From contig JAAVZY010000036.1 of the NCBI GenBank assembly GCA_022791945.1, forward strand, positions 1-57,789: 57,789 bases of DNA. The letters run 5' to 3'. Both the position numbers and the translations under genes were made by a program. The notes beneath the pieces are model-generated. The model saw nothing but the letters and a program-made list of their open reading frames with translations, was not told where the DNA came from and searched no databases. The DNA comes from Oscillospiraceae bacterium (GTDB lineage: Bacteria; Bacillota; Clostridia; Oscillospirales; Ruminococcaceae). Of the stretch, positions 43,135 through 51,636 are shown one piece after another (the first letter of the stretch is position 1; every line of letters starts with the position of its first letter).

Positions 43135-43358
43135 TTTCTACCATTCCCTTTCTTTCCTACCGGAAGATGAAGCCGAAGCAGGCCCGCTCCTGCTTCGGCC
43201 TGCTTTCATTATAGAGGGGAAAATGTCCGGATCTGGTTCAATAATCGCAGAATTTGAGGAAAATATTTGAGCGGCGCAGTCTCCGTTCCTGCCGGAGCCA
43301 GCATCACTGCGGGGCCGGGAATCCCTTGTCTTCCTAGCTCATCCCCCGCAAACGCCCC

Positions 43359-43387
43359 TTGCAAAACGCCCCGGGGAAGATTATACT
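43359..43387 (+). promoter_or_regulatory. Sigma-A promoter of the sugar kinase gene
   Basis: TTGCAA (43359-43364), 17-nt spacer, TATACT (43382-43387). Confidence 0.7.
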
Positions 43388-43396
43388 AAAAGCAGA

Positions 43397-43421
43397 GCCC
43401 CGCAGAGGTGCGGGGCATTTT
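43397..43421 (+). promoter_or_regulatory. Terminator-like hairpin in the kinase leader (possible attenuator)
   Basis: GCCCCGCA, loop GAGG, TGCGGGGC, then ATTTT. It starts only a few nt after the predicted transcription start and ends 35 nt before the ATG. A terminator here implies read-through control. Confidence 0.5.
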
Positions 43422-43455
43422 GGCAGGGGCAGGCAGCCCCGGAAAGGAAGCAGCT

Positions 43456-44349
43456 ATGGATCGCTACATGATTGGCATTGACTCCGGCGGGACCAAGACC
43501 ACCGCCAAGGCATACTCCCTTGCAGGAGAGCTCCTGGACACCGCCGTTTCCGGCTTTGGGAATCTGACGGTGGACTTCGACAAGGGGATGGAAAACATCT
43601 GCGCTGCGGTGGATCAGCTTCGGGGCCGGCTGGAGGGGGAGTGCTGCTTTCTCTGCCTGGGCTGCGCCGGGATCGAAACCGGAGGCAAGAAGGAACAGGC
43701 CCGTCAGGCTCTCGCCGCCCGGTACGGGGAATCCATTTCCGTTACCAATGACGCTATGCTGGGGCTGTACGCCGCCCTGGAGGGGCAGGACGGCGTGCTG
43801 GTCATTGCCGGGACAGGCTCCATCGGCTACCTGAAAAAGGAAGGGGCGCTCCATCGGTTCGGCGGCTGGGGGCATCTGATCAACGACGACGGGAGCGGCT
43901 ACAGCATTGCCATGCGCGCGGTGCGGTATGTGGCGTACTCCTTTGACACCGAAAAGCCGGAAACGCCTCTGAAGCGGGCCATTTTCCGCCAGCTGGAGAT
44001 CACGGAGCTCCGGCAGCTCATCGACTGGGTGTACCGTTCCTCCAAGGGGGAGATCGCCGCCCTGGTGCCGGTTGTGGAGCAGGTGGCCATGAACGGCGAT
44101 CCCCAGGCGCGGGAGATTCTCACCTGGGCCGGGGAGCGGCTGGCCTGGCTGGCAATCCCCCTCTGCCGCCAGAACGGAATAGAGAATCCCAATATTGCCA
44201 TCTCCGGCAGCGTGATCCGGAAAACGGCCTTGGTCAATCAGGTGTTTCGGGATGTGCTGAAACGGGAAATCGGCGCGTTCACCCTCTTTGACGGAGACTT
44301 CGATCCCCCCAAGGGCGGCTACTACATCTGGAAGGAACAGCAGAAATAG
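43456..44349 (+). CDS. BadF-family N-acetylglucosamine/N-acetylmuramate kinase-like protein
   Basis: A 297-residue ASKHA sugar kinase: phosphate-1 loop IGIDSGGTKTTAKA (residues 6-19), AGTGSIGYLKKEG, GGWGHLINDDGSGYSIAMRAV and a C-terminal adenosine motif ISGSVIRKT. The short size and the GGWGH...DDGSGY block fit MurK/NagK-like amino-sugar kinases of Clostridia. It is a paralogue of the kinase at 25376-26344. ATG 43456 follows GGAAAGGAAGCAGCT. Confidence 0.85.
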   Translation: MDRYMIGIDSGGTKTTAKAYSLAGELLDTAVSGFGNLTVDFDKGMENICAAVDQLRGRLEGECCFLCLGCAGIETGGKKEQARQALAARYGESISVTNDAMLGLYAALEGQDGVLVIAGTGSIGYLKKEGALHRFGGWGHLINDDGSGYSIAMRAVRYVAYSFDTEKPETPLKRAIFRQLEITELRQLIDWVYRSSKGEIAALVPVVEQVAMNGDPQAREILTWAGERLAWLAIPLCRQNGIENPNIAISGSVIRKTALVNQVFRDVLKREIGAFTLFDGDFDPPKGGYYIWKEQQK

Positions 44350-44376
44350 CCCCCTATGCGGCTGGTTCCTCTGGAA

Positions 44377-44490
44377 GGAAGGCCGCGAGACTCTGTCCCG
44401 CGTCTCTGCGGTGCGTCGTTTCACGACGCATCGGGGAGGGATTCCCCTTGGCAGGAGCTCGAGGGCAGCGTCCTCGAGGTCTTCCCCCTT
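44377..44490. repeat. Mosaic palindromic repeat, copy 12 (compact)
   Basis: Four modules in 114 nt: GCGAGAC/GTCCCGC (one G-U pair), GTGCGTCG/CGACGCAT, GGGATTCCCC and CTCGAGGGC/GTCCTCGAG. It fills the gap between the kinase and patatin stop codons. Confidence 0.88.
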
Positions 44491-44494
44491 CCGT

Positions 44495-45352
44495 TCACAC
44501 ACCTCCGGTGAGGAATGCCTGGACGCTGCGGGCCGTCGCGGCGCCATCCCGGAGGCCGTCCTCATAGAGAGCGGTAATCTTTTCCGGGCTTCGCTCCATC
44601 CGGCCAATCTCCACCGGCTTCTTCGGACGGATGACCAGGGCGCTTCCCTCCTGCTCCCGCTGAGACAGCCAGTCCAGCGTATCGTTGTAGCTGATGTGCC
44701 GCTTCTCCAGGACGTTCACCAGGTTGGGGTAGCGCTTATATTTGCGGCGGATCAGCGGCATCAGCCGGTTTGGCCCCTTCCGATAGCCCGCCGCCTGGGT
44801 CAGGATCACCACCGTCCGATCGCATCCGTCCTCATAGGCCCTTCGGACGGGAATGGAATCGCTGACGCCCCCATCCATCAGCAGCGCTCCCTGGTATTCC
44901 ACCATGGGCGACAGCAGGGGCAGAGAGCTGGACGCCTCGATCAGTGCGCCCTCCGCCCGGAGATCCCGGATCACGTCGTACCGGGGCAGGCCGGTGCGGC
45001 AGTCGGTGGTGACTGCGGTAAAAGGGCATTCCACCGTCCTCTGCTGAAACCCGTCAAAATCCAGGGGCACCAGCTTATAGGCCAGATCGTCGAATACAAA
45101 CCGGTTCCCAAAGAGATAGCCGGTTTTCCACAGGCAGTAAAGCCCCATATACCGCTTGTCCTTCAGATAGCGGGTATTTGCGTAGTAGTAGCGCTTTCGC
45201 TGGCGGGCTATGTAGGAAACCGCGTTGCAGGCTCCCGCAGACACGCCTATGCAGTAGGGAAAGCTGATGCCGTGATCCAGAAAGGCGTCCAGTACGCCGG
45301 CTGTGTAACCGCCCCGCATACCGCCGCCCTCTAAAACAAGGCCGGTTTTCAT
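44495..45352 (-). CDS. Patatin-like phospholipase
   Basis: A 285-residue lipid acyl hydrolase. The oxyanion-hole motif GGGMRG (residues 9-14), nucleophile motif GVSAG (Ser38) and catalytic Asp in LLMDGGVSD make up the Ser-Asp dyad of patatins. No signal peptide is seen, so it should act at the inner side of the membrane. ATG 45352 follows GGAGGAATGAG; longer upstream frames are repeat sequence. Its substrate is unknown. Confidence 0.93.
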   Translation of the reverse strand: MKTGLVLEGGGMRGGYTAGVLDAFLDHGISFPYCIGVSAGACNAVSYIARQRKRYYYANTRYLKDKRYMGLYCLWKTGYLFGNRFVFDDLAYKLVPLDFDGFQQRTVECPFTAVTTDCRTGLPRYDVIRDLRAEGALIEASSSLPLLSPMVEYQGALLMDGGVSDSIPVRRAYEDGCDRTVVILTQAAGYRKGPNRLMPLIRRKYKRYPNLVNVLEKRHISYNDTLDWLSQREQEGSALVIRPKKPVEIGRMERSPEKITALYEDGLRDGAATARSVQAFLTGGV

Positions 45353-45440
45353 GGACTCATTCCTCCCAGTAATTGGATGCCGTAGGGCCTTACACAGTAT
45401 ACTATATTCCGCCCTCCCCTGCAAGTCCTGCTCTGAAGGG

Positions 45441-46002
45441 TCAAGGCCGCGAGACTCTGTCTCGCGCTCTGCGGTGCGTCGTGAAACGACGCACCTAGGA
45501 ATTCGGCTTCGCCGAATTCTGAGATGCGCCGCTGGCGGCGCATCGTGGACGCGTCCCTTTGGAATCCCATTATTTGAAGGGCTTTTTAAGGGCGGAAAAG
45601 GGGTGGGGTTGAGTGTGTACAGACTTCCGGCTTTCTGCCACGCAGAGAGTCTGATTCCCGCAGTACGCTTTTTTCGTAAAGAAAAAAGCTCCTTCCTGCG
45701 TGCGGGGTACTTCCCTGCGCCGCAGAGAGTGTGAGCGTAACAGAACACGCTCGGGACTGTCTGCGTCGTAGTCTCTGCGCCGCCTATGGGGATGAATTTT
45801 TTCTTTACGAAAAAATGGGTAGGCGGGCGATCGACCCTGCGGGAAGTCCCAGCGAGGCAGAGAGTAACAAGTCTGTATAGACTTGACCCCCACCCCTTTT
45901 ACGCCCTTAAAAAGACGGGAATCCAAGGGGAATCCCTCCCCGGTGCGTCGTAAAACGACGCACCGCAGAGACGCGAGACAGAGTCTCGCGGCCTTCCCCT
46001 TC
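45441..46002. repeat. Mosaic palindromic repeat, copy 13, between divergent genes
   Basis: Modules in order: GCGAGAC/GTCTCGC, GTGCGTCG/CGACGCAC, GAATTCGGC/GCCGAATTC, GATGCGCCGC/GCGGCGCATC, GTGTGTACAGACTT, opposed T/A hairpins (near 45668 and 45800), GTCTGTATAGACTT, GTGCGTCG/CGACGCAC and GCGAGAC/GTCTCGC. It starts and ends with the same two modules in opposite order, like a large inverted repeat. Confidence 0.9.
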
Positions 46003-46032
46003 ACCCACAGTCCGCCCAGAGAGGAGAACACC

Positions 46033-46644
46033 ATGTACTGCTTACTAATTGCCGGGGTACCGGCGTCGGGGAAAACCACCCTGTCAGAAGCCATTGCCGA
46101 CAAGCTGAATCTGCCTCTGCTCTCAAAGGACGCCATCAAGGAACGGTTGTTCGACCATGTAGGCTTTCAGTCCAGACAGGAAAAGGTCAGTCTGGGCATT
46201 GCCAGCATGGAGATCCTGTACTACGCCGCGGAGCGGCTCATGTGGGCCGGGCTGCCCTTCATCCTGGAAAACAATTTTGAATTTTCCTCCGAAGCCGGAA
46301 TCAAGGCCTTGCTGGAAAAACATCATTACCCCGCGCTGACCGTCCTCCTGACCGGCGACTACAAGGCCATTTACCGGCGTTTCCAGGAACGGGAGCTTAC
46401 CCCCGGGCGGCATCGGGGCCATGTGGTGAACGACTGCTATCCGGAAAGAGCCGGGCAGGCTTCCGCCTGCCCGCCCGCCCCCTCCTATGAGGATTACGTG
46501 CGGGGAATTGAGACGAGAGGCTTCGACGCCTTTTCCGCAGGAGACGCCCAGCTGCGGGTGGACGCAACCGACCCTGCCGCCATTGATGTAGAGGACATCT
46601 GCGCGCAGATCGACGCATGGCGGAAGCGCCTTCCCCGCAGCTGA
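46033..46644 (+). CDS. P-loop ATPase/kinase, zeta-toxin or AAA_33 type
   Basis: A 203-residue small P-loop protein: Walker A GVPASGKTT (residues 8-16), LLSKDAIKERLFD after it and a Lid-like basic segment (RRFQERELTPGRHRGH). The set fits AAA_33 small-molecule kinases and zeta-toxin-like kinases; no antitoxin gene is adjacent, so a toxin role is unlikely. ATG 46033 has GAGGAGAACACC upstream. Confidence 0.8.
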   Translation: MYCLLIAGVPASGKTTLSEAIADKLNLPLLSKDAIKERLFDHVGFQSRQEKVSLGIASMEILYYAAERLMWAGLPFILENNFEFSSEAGIKALLEKHHYPALTVLLTGDYKAIYRRFQERELTPGRHRGHVVNDCYPERAGQASACPPAPSYEDYVRGIETRGFDAFSAGDAQLRVDATDPAAIDVEDICAQIDAWRKRLPRS

Positions 46645-46653
46645 CAGCAGGCG

Positions 46654-46944
46654 CTATCCAAAGAGTTTGGACAGATAGCTGGTGCGGCCGGACCGGGGAA
46701 GGGTTTCGCCCTCGCTTTTGACCAGAACAGTGTCCTCGCCGATGACCTCGATCTCGCTCCAGGGGATCATCAGATCCTCGCCCCGTCCCAGCAGGCCGAA
46801 CAGCCGGGGCCGTCCATACACGATCACCGCCTCAATGGACGCAGTCTCCGTGTCCAGAATCAAATCGTCCGCATAGCCGATTTTCAGGCCGTTGGCAACA
46901 TTGATGATCTCCTTGCGTCGGAACTCCATAAACCGTGATGTCAT
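46654..46944 (-). CDS. PRC-barrel protein, YlmC/YmxH sporulation-associated family
   Basis: A 96-residue protein with a PRC-barrel-like beta fold: FMEFRRKEIINVANGLKIGYADDLILDTETASIEAVIVYGRPRLFGLLGRGEDLMIPWSEIEVIGEDTVLV is typical of YlmC/YmxH proteins in spore-forming Firmicutes. The role is unknown, although members are tied to sporulation regulons. ATG 46944 is preferred; GAGG lies very close to it, and ATG 46929 is an alternative. Confidence 0.8.
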   Translation of the reverse strand: MTSRFMEFRRKEIINVANGLKIGYADDLILDTETASIEAVIVYGRPRLFGLLGRGEDLMIPWSEIEVIGEDTVLVKSEGETLPRSGRTSYLSKLFG

Positions 46945-46982
46945 TTCCTCAGCTCCCCCCGCAGCTTCTCCGGGCACAGGCA

Positions 46983-47036
46983 AAATCCCCGGCACATATA
47001 GATATGGATACCAATATCTATATGTGCCGGGGATTT
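46983..47036. terminator. Long perfect inverted repeat upstream of YlmC-type gene
   Basis: Arms 46983-47005 and 47014-47036 (23 nt) are exactly complementary with an 8-nt loop; AAATCCCCGG outer, CATATAGATAT inner. It lies 24 nt past the sulfatase stop codon and is likely its terminator. Confidence 0.7.
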
Positions 47037-47059
47037 CCGTCAGAACCGCGCCCAATCGG

Positions 47060-48475
47060 CTACTCCTGCCAGAACTGGCGGGTGAAGGGGCTGGAGGGCG
47101 TTTCCCACTGGGCCTTGTACTCCAAAAGACGCTTTTCCAGACGCTGGCGGACAGCCGCGCAGGCAGGATCCCCGTACAGATTGTGCATTTCCCAGGGATC
47201 GGCCTCCAGATCAAAGAGCTGGTTTTCCTCCGGATGGAGCCGGTAGCAGAGCAGCTTCCAGCGCCGGTCCTTTACGCCCCGGATCAGGTGGGTGTAGGCA
47301 AAGTAGAGATCCGCGCGGGCCTGCCCCCGCCCCTCCAGAGCCGGGCGGAAGCTCTGCCCCTCCACGGAGGCAGGAGCCGGGAGTCCCGCAAGGTCGCAGA
47401 GGGTGGGGTAAATGTCCAGCAGATAGACATAATCGTCCCGGCGCTCTCCCTTGGGAATGCCGGGGCCGCTGAGAATCAGCGGCACGCGGATGCTGTCCTC
47501 ATACAGGCTCTGTTTGCCCATCAGGCCGTGACAGCCCACGGAAAGGCCGTTGTCCCCCGTAAAGACAACGATGGTATTTTCACGCTGGCCGGTTTCCTCC
47601 AGGCAGTCCAGGAGCTTGCCGATGTTTTCATCCAGATGGGAGATCATGGCGTAGTAGTCGGCGATGTGGCGGCGCACCTCCTGCCCGCTCCGGGGATGGG
47701 CGGCCAGGTTTTCGTCCCGATCCTCGCCGATGGAGGCGTTGATGCCGATGGGGAAGGGGTGCTCCTCTGTGAAATTGGGCGGGAGCTGGAGCTTCTCCGG
47801 ATCGTACATATTCCGGAACCGCTCCGGCATGCTCCGGGGATCGTGGGGGGCCAGATAGGCCAGGCTGAGCAGGAAGGGCTGCTCCCGGTCCTGCTCCTGC
47901 CGGAGGAAGGACAGGGCGGATTCCGTCAGCAGCTCGGTGGAATGCACCCCGGGGCGGATTCGCTCCGCGATCAGCTCCATGGGGTGGTTGGCGTGCTGAA
48001 AATTGGGAATGACCTGAATCTTATTTTCGTATCTTCCATCCGGGTGGAAGGAGCAGACCGGTACATTCCAGTGATCCCACATGCCGCCGAAGAAGATGTT
48101 ATCCCCATCGGTAAAGCTCCGGGCATAGCTTTCGGTGCCGTTGTGCCACTTGCCGATACCGATGGTCGTGTAGCCCTGTTCCCGGAAGCATTGTCCCAGA
48201 GTGGTGTGTTCTCTGGGAATGGCGGAGCCGGCTTCGTAGAGATGGAAGAGGGTGACGCCGGAGTGAAGCATCGCCCGGCTGGGCATGCAGACCGCCCCGG
48301 AGGTGCCGCCGGGGATGTGGGCATGGGTAAAGGCGGCGCCCTCCGCGGCCAGGCGATCCAGATTGGGGGTCTGAATCTCCGGGTTCCCCAGGGCGTGAAT
48401 GGTGTTGAACCGCTGATCGTCGGTGAGAATAAGCAGGATATTGGGCTTTCCTTGAGCGCTGGACGGCATACGCAT
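47060..48475 (-). CDS. Cys-type sulfatase
   Basis: A 471-residue arylsulfatase-family hydrolase. The activation motif CMPSR (Cys63) is the site of formylglycine formation. Metal-binding residues appear in LILTDDQR (Asp19, Asp20) and FTGDNG, and GIGKWHNG and GHxG-type GCHGLMGKQS are also present. Sulfatases remove sulfate from glycans such as mucin or glycosaminoglycans. No export signal is seen, so it acts in the cytoplasm. The ATG at 48475 has AAGGAG upstream; an earlier TTG places the ribosome site inside the gene. A radical-SAM maturase for this motif lies 5 kb away. Confidence 0.92.
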   Translation of the reverse strand: MRMPSSAQGKPNILLILTDDQRFNTIHALGNPEIQTPNLDRLAAEGAAFTHAHIPGGTSGAVCMPSRAMLHSGVTLFHLYEAGSAIPREHTTLGQCFREQGYTTIGIGKWHNGTESYARSFTDGDNIFFGGMWDHWNVPVCSFHPDGRYENKIQVIPNFQHANHPMELIAERIRPGVHSTELLTESALSFLRQEQDREQPFLLSLAYLAPHDPRSMPERFRNMYDPEKLQLPPNFTEEHPFPIGINASIGEDRDENLAAHPRSGQEVRRHIADYYAMISHLDENIGKLLDCLEETGQRENTIVVFTGDNGLSVGCHGLMGKQSLYEDSIRVPLILSGPGIPKGERRDDYVYLLDIYPTLCDLAGLPAPASVEGQSFRPALEGRGQARADLYFAYTHLIRGVKDRRWKLLCYRLHPEENQLFDLEADPWEMHNLYGDPACAAVRQRLEKRLLEYKAQWETPSSPFTRQFWQE

Positions 48476-48540
48476 GACACAAGGCTCCTTTTTCAAAGGT
48501 AATGGATATTCTTAGTATATCACACCCTCTGCTCCCTCGG

Positions 48541-48733
48541 CAAGGCCGCGAGACGCTGTCTCGCGCTCTGCGGTGCGTCGTTTCACGACGCACCTAGGAA
48601 TTCGGCGAAGCCGAATTCTGAGATGCGTCCCTTTGGAATCCCCCACCCCTCCACGCCCTTAAAAAGACGGGAATCCAAGGGGAGCCAGCTCCCCTTGGCA
48701 GGAGCTCGAGGGCAGAGCCCTCGAGGTCTTCCC
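48541..48733. repeat. Mosaic palindromic repeat, copy 14
   Basis: Modules: GCGAGACGC/GTCTCGC, GTGCGTCG/CGACGCAC, GAATTCGGC/GCCGAATTC, AAGACGGGAATCC, CCAAGGGGAGC/GCTCCCCTTGG (paired GAGC/GCTC variant) and CTCGAGGGC/GCCCTCGAG. It lies between the purA stop and the sulfatase start. Confidence 0.88.
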
Positions 48734-48772
48734 CCGATGCAAGCAGAGTCTGAACGGGCTCTGGCTGCATTC

Positions 48773-50047
48773 CTAGTCCATCCGAATGCAGGCGTCCCGC
48801 TCGGCGCCGACGGATACATAGCGGATCCGGCAGTCTACGGCCCTTTCCAGATAAGCCACATAGTCCAGGGCGGACTGGGGAAGATCCGAGGGCTTCCGGC
48901 AGCCGGTAAGGTCGCAGCGCCAGCCGGGCAGATACTCCAGAATCGGACGGGCGGCATCCAGCTCCGCGCCGGTGGGGAAGCGCTCCGTACGCCTGCCCTC
49001 CACCTCATAAGCAGTGCAGACCGGGATCCGCTCCAGGCAGGACAGCACATCCAGCTTGGTCAGAGCCAGCACGTCCGCGCCCTGGATCCGCACGCCGTAC
49101 CGGGAGGCCGGCACGTCAAAGGGGCCCACCCGCCGGGGCCGCCCCGTTGCCGCGCCGTACTCCCCGCCGGCCTCCCGCAGGCGCTCCGCAGCTTCCCCGA
49201 AGAGCTCACAGGTGAAGGGGCCTTCGCCGACGCAGGTGGAGTAGGCCTTCATAATCCCAATGGAGCAGTCCAGCCTGCGATTGGGAATCCCTGCCCCTAT
49301 GGGAGCGTACGCGCCGATGGTGGAGGACGAGGAGGTGTAGGGGTAGATGCCGAAATCAATATCCCGCAGCGCGCCCAGCTGGGCCTCGAACAGGATGTTC
49401 TTTCCCTCCTCCGCCGCCTGATCCAGGAAGCCGCCCGCGTCGCATACAAAGGGGAGCAGGCGGTCCCCATACCGTTTCAGCCAGGAGATCATATCCTCCA
49501 GGCCGGCGGGCTGGTCCCCGTAGACCTTCTGGAGGGTCAGATTTTTCCATTCCAGAATTCCCTCCAGGCGCTGGCGCAGGGCCGCAGGATACCGGAGATC
49601 GCCCATGCGAAGCGCTTTTTTCATATATTTATCCCCATAAACCGGGGCGATCCCCCGGCGGGTGGAGCCGAACCGGGCGTCCCCCAGGCGGTCTTCCTCC
49701 AGGCAGTCAAGCCGCTTGTGATAGGGCATGCAGATCACCGCCTGATCGCTGATCCGCAGCTGACGGGGCGTGACGGAGATACCCGCTTCCTCCAGCCGCT
49801 CGATCTCCCCGCAGAGGTGCTCCAGATCGATCACCATGCCCGCCCCCATGACGTTGACGACTTCCTCCCGCAGAATGCCGGAGGGCAGCAGGTTCAGAAT
49901 AAATTTCCCCTTGGGGTTCACCACAGTATGGCCGGCGTTGTTGCCTCCCTGATACCGCACCACAATATCGTATTCCCGGGACAGGAGATCCACCATCCGG
50001 CCTTTCCCCTCGTCCCCCCAGTTGATTCCGGTAATCGCTGTGAGCAT
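48773..50047 (-). CDS. purA: Adenylosuccinate synthetase
   Basis: A 424-residue enzyme, first committed step from IMP to AMP (IMP, aspartate, GTP). It has the GTP loop GDEGKGRMVD near residues 12-21, NNAGHTVV and IGAYAPIGAGIP-like active loop sequence. RVGPFD and VLALTKLDVLSCLERIPVCTAYE match the GTP/IMP pocket, and the length fits. GAAAGGGAGAAACA precedes ATG 50047. It is monocistronic, bounded by repeat tracts. Confidence 0.97.
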   Translation of the reverse strand: MLTAITGINWGDEGKGRMVDLLSREYDIVVRYQGGNNAGHTVVNPKGKFILNLLPSGILREEVVNVMGAGMVIDLEHLCGEIERLEEAGISVTPRQLRISDQAVICMPYHKRLDCLEEDRLGDARFGSTRRGIAPVYGDKYMKKALRMGDLRYPAALRQRLEGILEWKNLTLQKVYGDQPAGLEDMISWLKRYGDRLLPFVCDAGGFLDQAAEEGKNILFEAQLGALRDIDFGIYPYTSSSSTIGAYAPIGAGIPNRRLDCSIGIMKAYSTCVGEGPFTCELFGEAAERLREAGGEYGAATGRPRRVGPFDVPASRYGVRIQGADVLALTKLDVLSCLERIPVCTAYEVEGRRTERFPTGAELDAARPILEYLPGWRCDLTGCRKPSDLPQSALDYVAYLERAVDCRIRYVSVGAERDACIRMD

Positions 50048-50183
50048 TGTTTCTCCCTTTCCTTTCAGCCGGAGCCGGAGGCTCCGGCAAAAAATAAAAA
50101 AGCATTCCTGCAGGAACGCCTTTGTCCTTGTTTATTATACCCACTATCCGGCCGGATGTCAATTCGTTTTTTGAAGAGCTTAC

Positions 50184-50510
50184 GGGGAAGACCTCGAGAC
50201 GCTGTCTCGCGCTCTGCGGTGCGTCGTGAAACGACGCGCCTAGGAATTCGGCTTCGCCGAATTCTGAGATGCGCCGCTGGCGGCGCATCGTGGAATCGTC
50301 CCTTTAAATCCCAGCTTTTTGGGGTTATGGGGGCAGGATTTTAGTCCCTGCCCCGCTGATGCTCCCCACAGAGACGATCCCCGCCTACCCACTTTTTCGT
50401 AAAGAAAAAGATTCATCCCTGCGTGCGGGGTACACGGTACGATGCAGAACACGCTTGCGATTTCCCAGAGGCTAGGATAGATCCTCCGAATTGGTATGCG
50501 CAGGTGGGGA
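50184..50510. repeat. Mosaic palindromic repeat, copy 15, overlapping the gpsA 3' end
   Basis: Modules: CTCGAGAC/GTCTCG, GTGCGTCG/CGACGCGC, GAATTCGGC/GCCGAATTC, GATGCGCCGC/GCGGCGCATC, the T/A hairpin near 50395 and the GATCCTCCGA...GGTATGCGCAGGTGGGGATA segment found in copies 1, 5 and 17. That last segment codes for the end of gpsA. Confidence 0.85.
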
Positions 50511-51527
50511 TACCCTGTTCTCCTGAAGCCAAATGTGTTCGTTTTCGTGGCGGCGGGGACGGCCCATCAGATCCGCCAGGGCCTGGCGCACCTCCTTGCC
50601 TTGGGTGATCACCTGGTAGAGCTGCTCCACAATGGGCATTTCCACGCCATACCGCTGCGCCAGCGCGTAAGCGGCCCGATCCGCAATGATTCCCTCCACC
50701 GTCATGCCCACGCGGGACAGAGCCTCCTCCGGCGAGAGGCCCTGCCCTAAAAAGATGCCCGCCCGCCGGTTCCGGGAATGCATGGAGGTGCAGGTTACGA
50801 TCAGATCCCCCATGCCGGTCAGTCCGGCGAAGGTTTCGGCCTGGGCGCCCATTGCCGCGCCCAGACGGGCGATCTCCGCAAGCCCTCTGGTCATAAGGGC
50901 GGCCTTGGTGTTGTCGCCCAGGCCCAGGCCGTCGCAGACTCCCGCGCAGATGGCGATGATATTCTTCAGCGCCCCGCCCAGTTCCACGCCGACCATATCA
51001 TCACTGACGTAAACCCGCAGATTGGTATTCATCAAAAGATCCTGGACATACTCGGCCCCGGCCCGATTGGCACAGGCGGCTACAATGGTAGTGGGTACGT
51101 TCCGGGCGATCTCCTCCGCGTGGGAGGGGCCGGAGAGCACCACAATGTCATTTTCGGGGATCTCCTCCCGGATCACCTGGGAGAGGCGAAGGAGTGTCTT
51201 CTCCTCGAAGCCCTTGCCCACGTTGGCAACCACCGTGTCCTTTCCCAGCCGGGGAGCCAGCGCCCGGGCGGTTTCCCGAACCGCAAAGGAGGGAACCGCA
51301 ATGATGGCAAGCTCCGCCTGAGCCGCATCCTCCAGGCCGGAGGTCAGCCGGATGGCGGTGTCGATGGGAATCCCCGGCAGCAGCCGCCGGTGTTCCCCGT
51401 AAAGGCGGATTTCGTCCAGCTCCTGCTGGAACTTGGACCACATGGACACCTGATGCCCGGATTTGTGAAGCATGACCGCCAGAGCCGCTCCAAAGCCGCC
51501 GCTGCCCAGAATCAGAATGTTTGCCAC
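50472..51527 (-). CDS. gpsA: NAD(P)-dependent glycerol-3-phosphate dehydrogenase
   Basis: A 351-residue enzyme that makes sn-glycerol 3-phosphate for phospholipids. ILILGSGGFGAALAVML is the nucleotide motif; NVGKGFEEKTLLRLS, LSGPSHAEEIARNVPTTIVAAC, GALKNIIAICAGVCDGLGLGDNTKAALMTRGLAE and RNRRAG complete the match. The start is a GTG at 51527, 9 nt after AAAGGAG; the ATG at 51536 abuts the ribosome site. The last 12 or so residues (SPPAHTNSEDLS) are encoded by repeat copy 15 and replace the ordinary tail. Confidence 0.95.
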   Translation of the reverse strand: MANILILGSGGFGAALAVMLHKSGHQVSMWSKFQQELDEIRLYGEHRRLLPGIPIDTAIRLTSGLEDAAQAELAIIAVPSFAVRETARALAPRLGKDTVVANVGKGFEEKTLLRLSQVIREEIPENDIVVLSGPSHAEEIARNVPTTIVAACANRAGAEYVQDLLMNTNLRVYVSDDMVGVELGGALKNIIAICAGVCDGLGLGDNTKAALMTRGLAEIARLGAAMGAQAETFAGLTGMGDLIVTCTSMHSRNRRAGIFLGQGLSPEEALSRVGMTVEGIIADRAAYALAQRYGVEMPIVEQLYQVITQGKEVRQALADLMGRPRRHENEHIWLQENRVSPPAHTNSEDLS

Positions 51528-51582
51528 AGAAGCCATCTCCTTTTGCAATATCGTACCCATAAGCCGGGCCGCCGCCCAAAGG

Positions 51583-51620
51583 GCAAGGCCGCGAGAGCTC
51601 TGCTCTCGCGGCCTTCCCCG
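51583..51620. repeat. Solo palindromic module, copy 16
   Basis: A single hairpin: AAGGCCGCGAGAGC, 3-nt loop TCT, GCTCTCGCGGCCTT, then CCCC. It is the GCGAG module of the long tracts on its own, placed between the epimerase stop and the gpsA start. Confidence 0.85.
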
Positions 51621-51636
51621 TTGTGAGTGCAGCTTT

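Noticed and set aside
46033..46644. Toxin-antitoxin module (zeta-like kinase)
   Set aside because: No small partner gene overlaps or adjoins it; the protein fits general small P-loop kinases.
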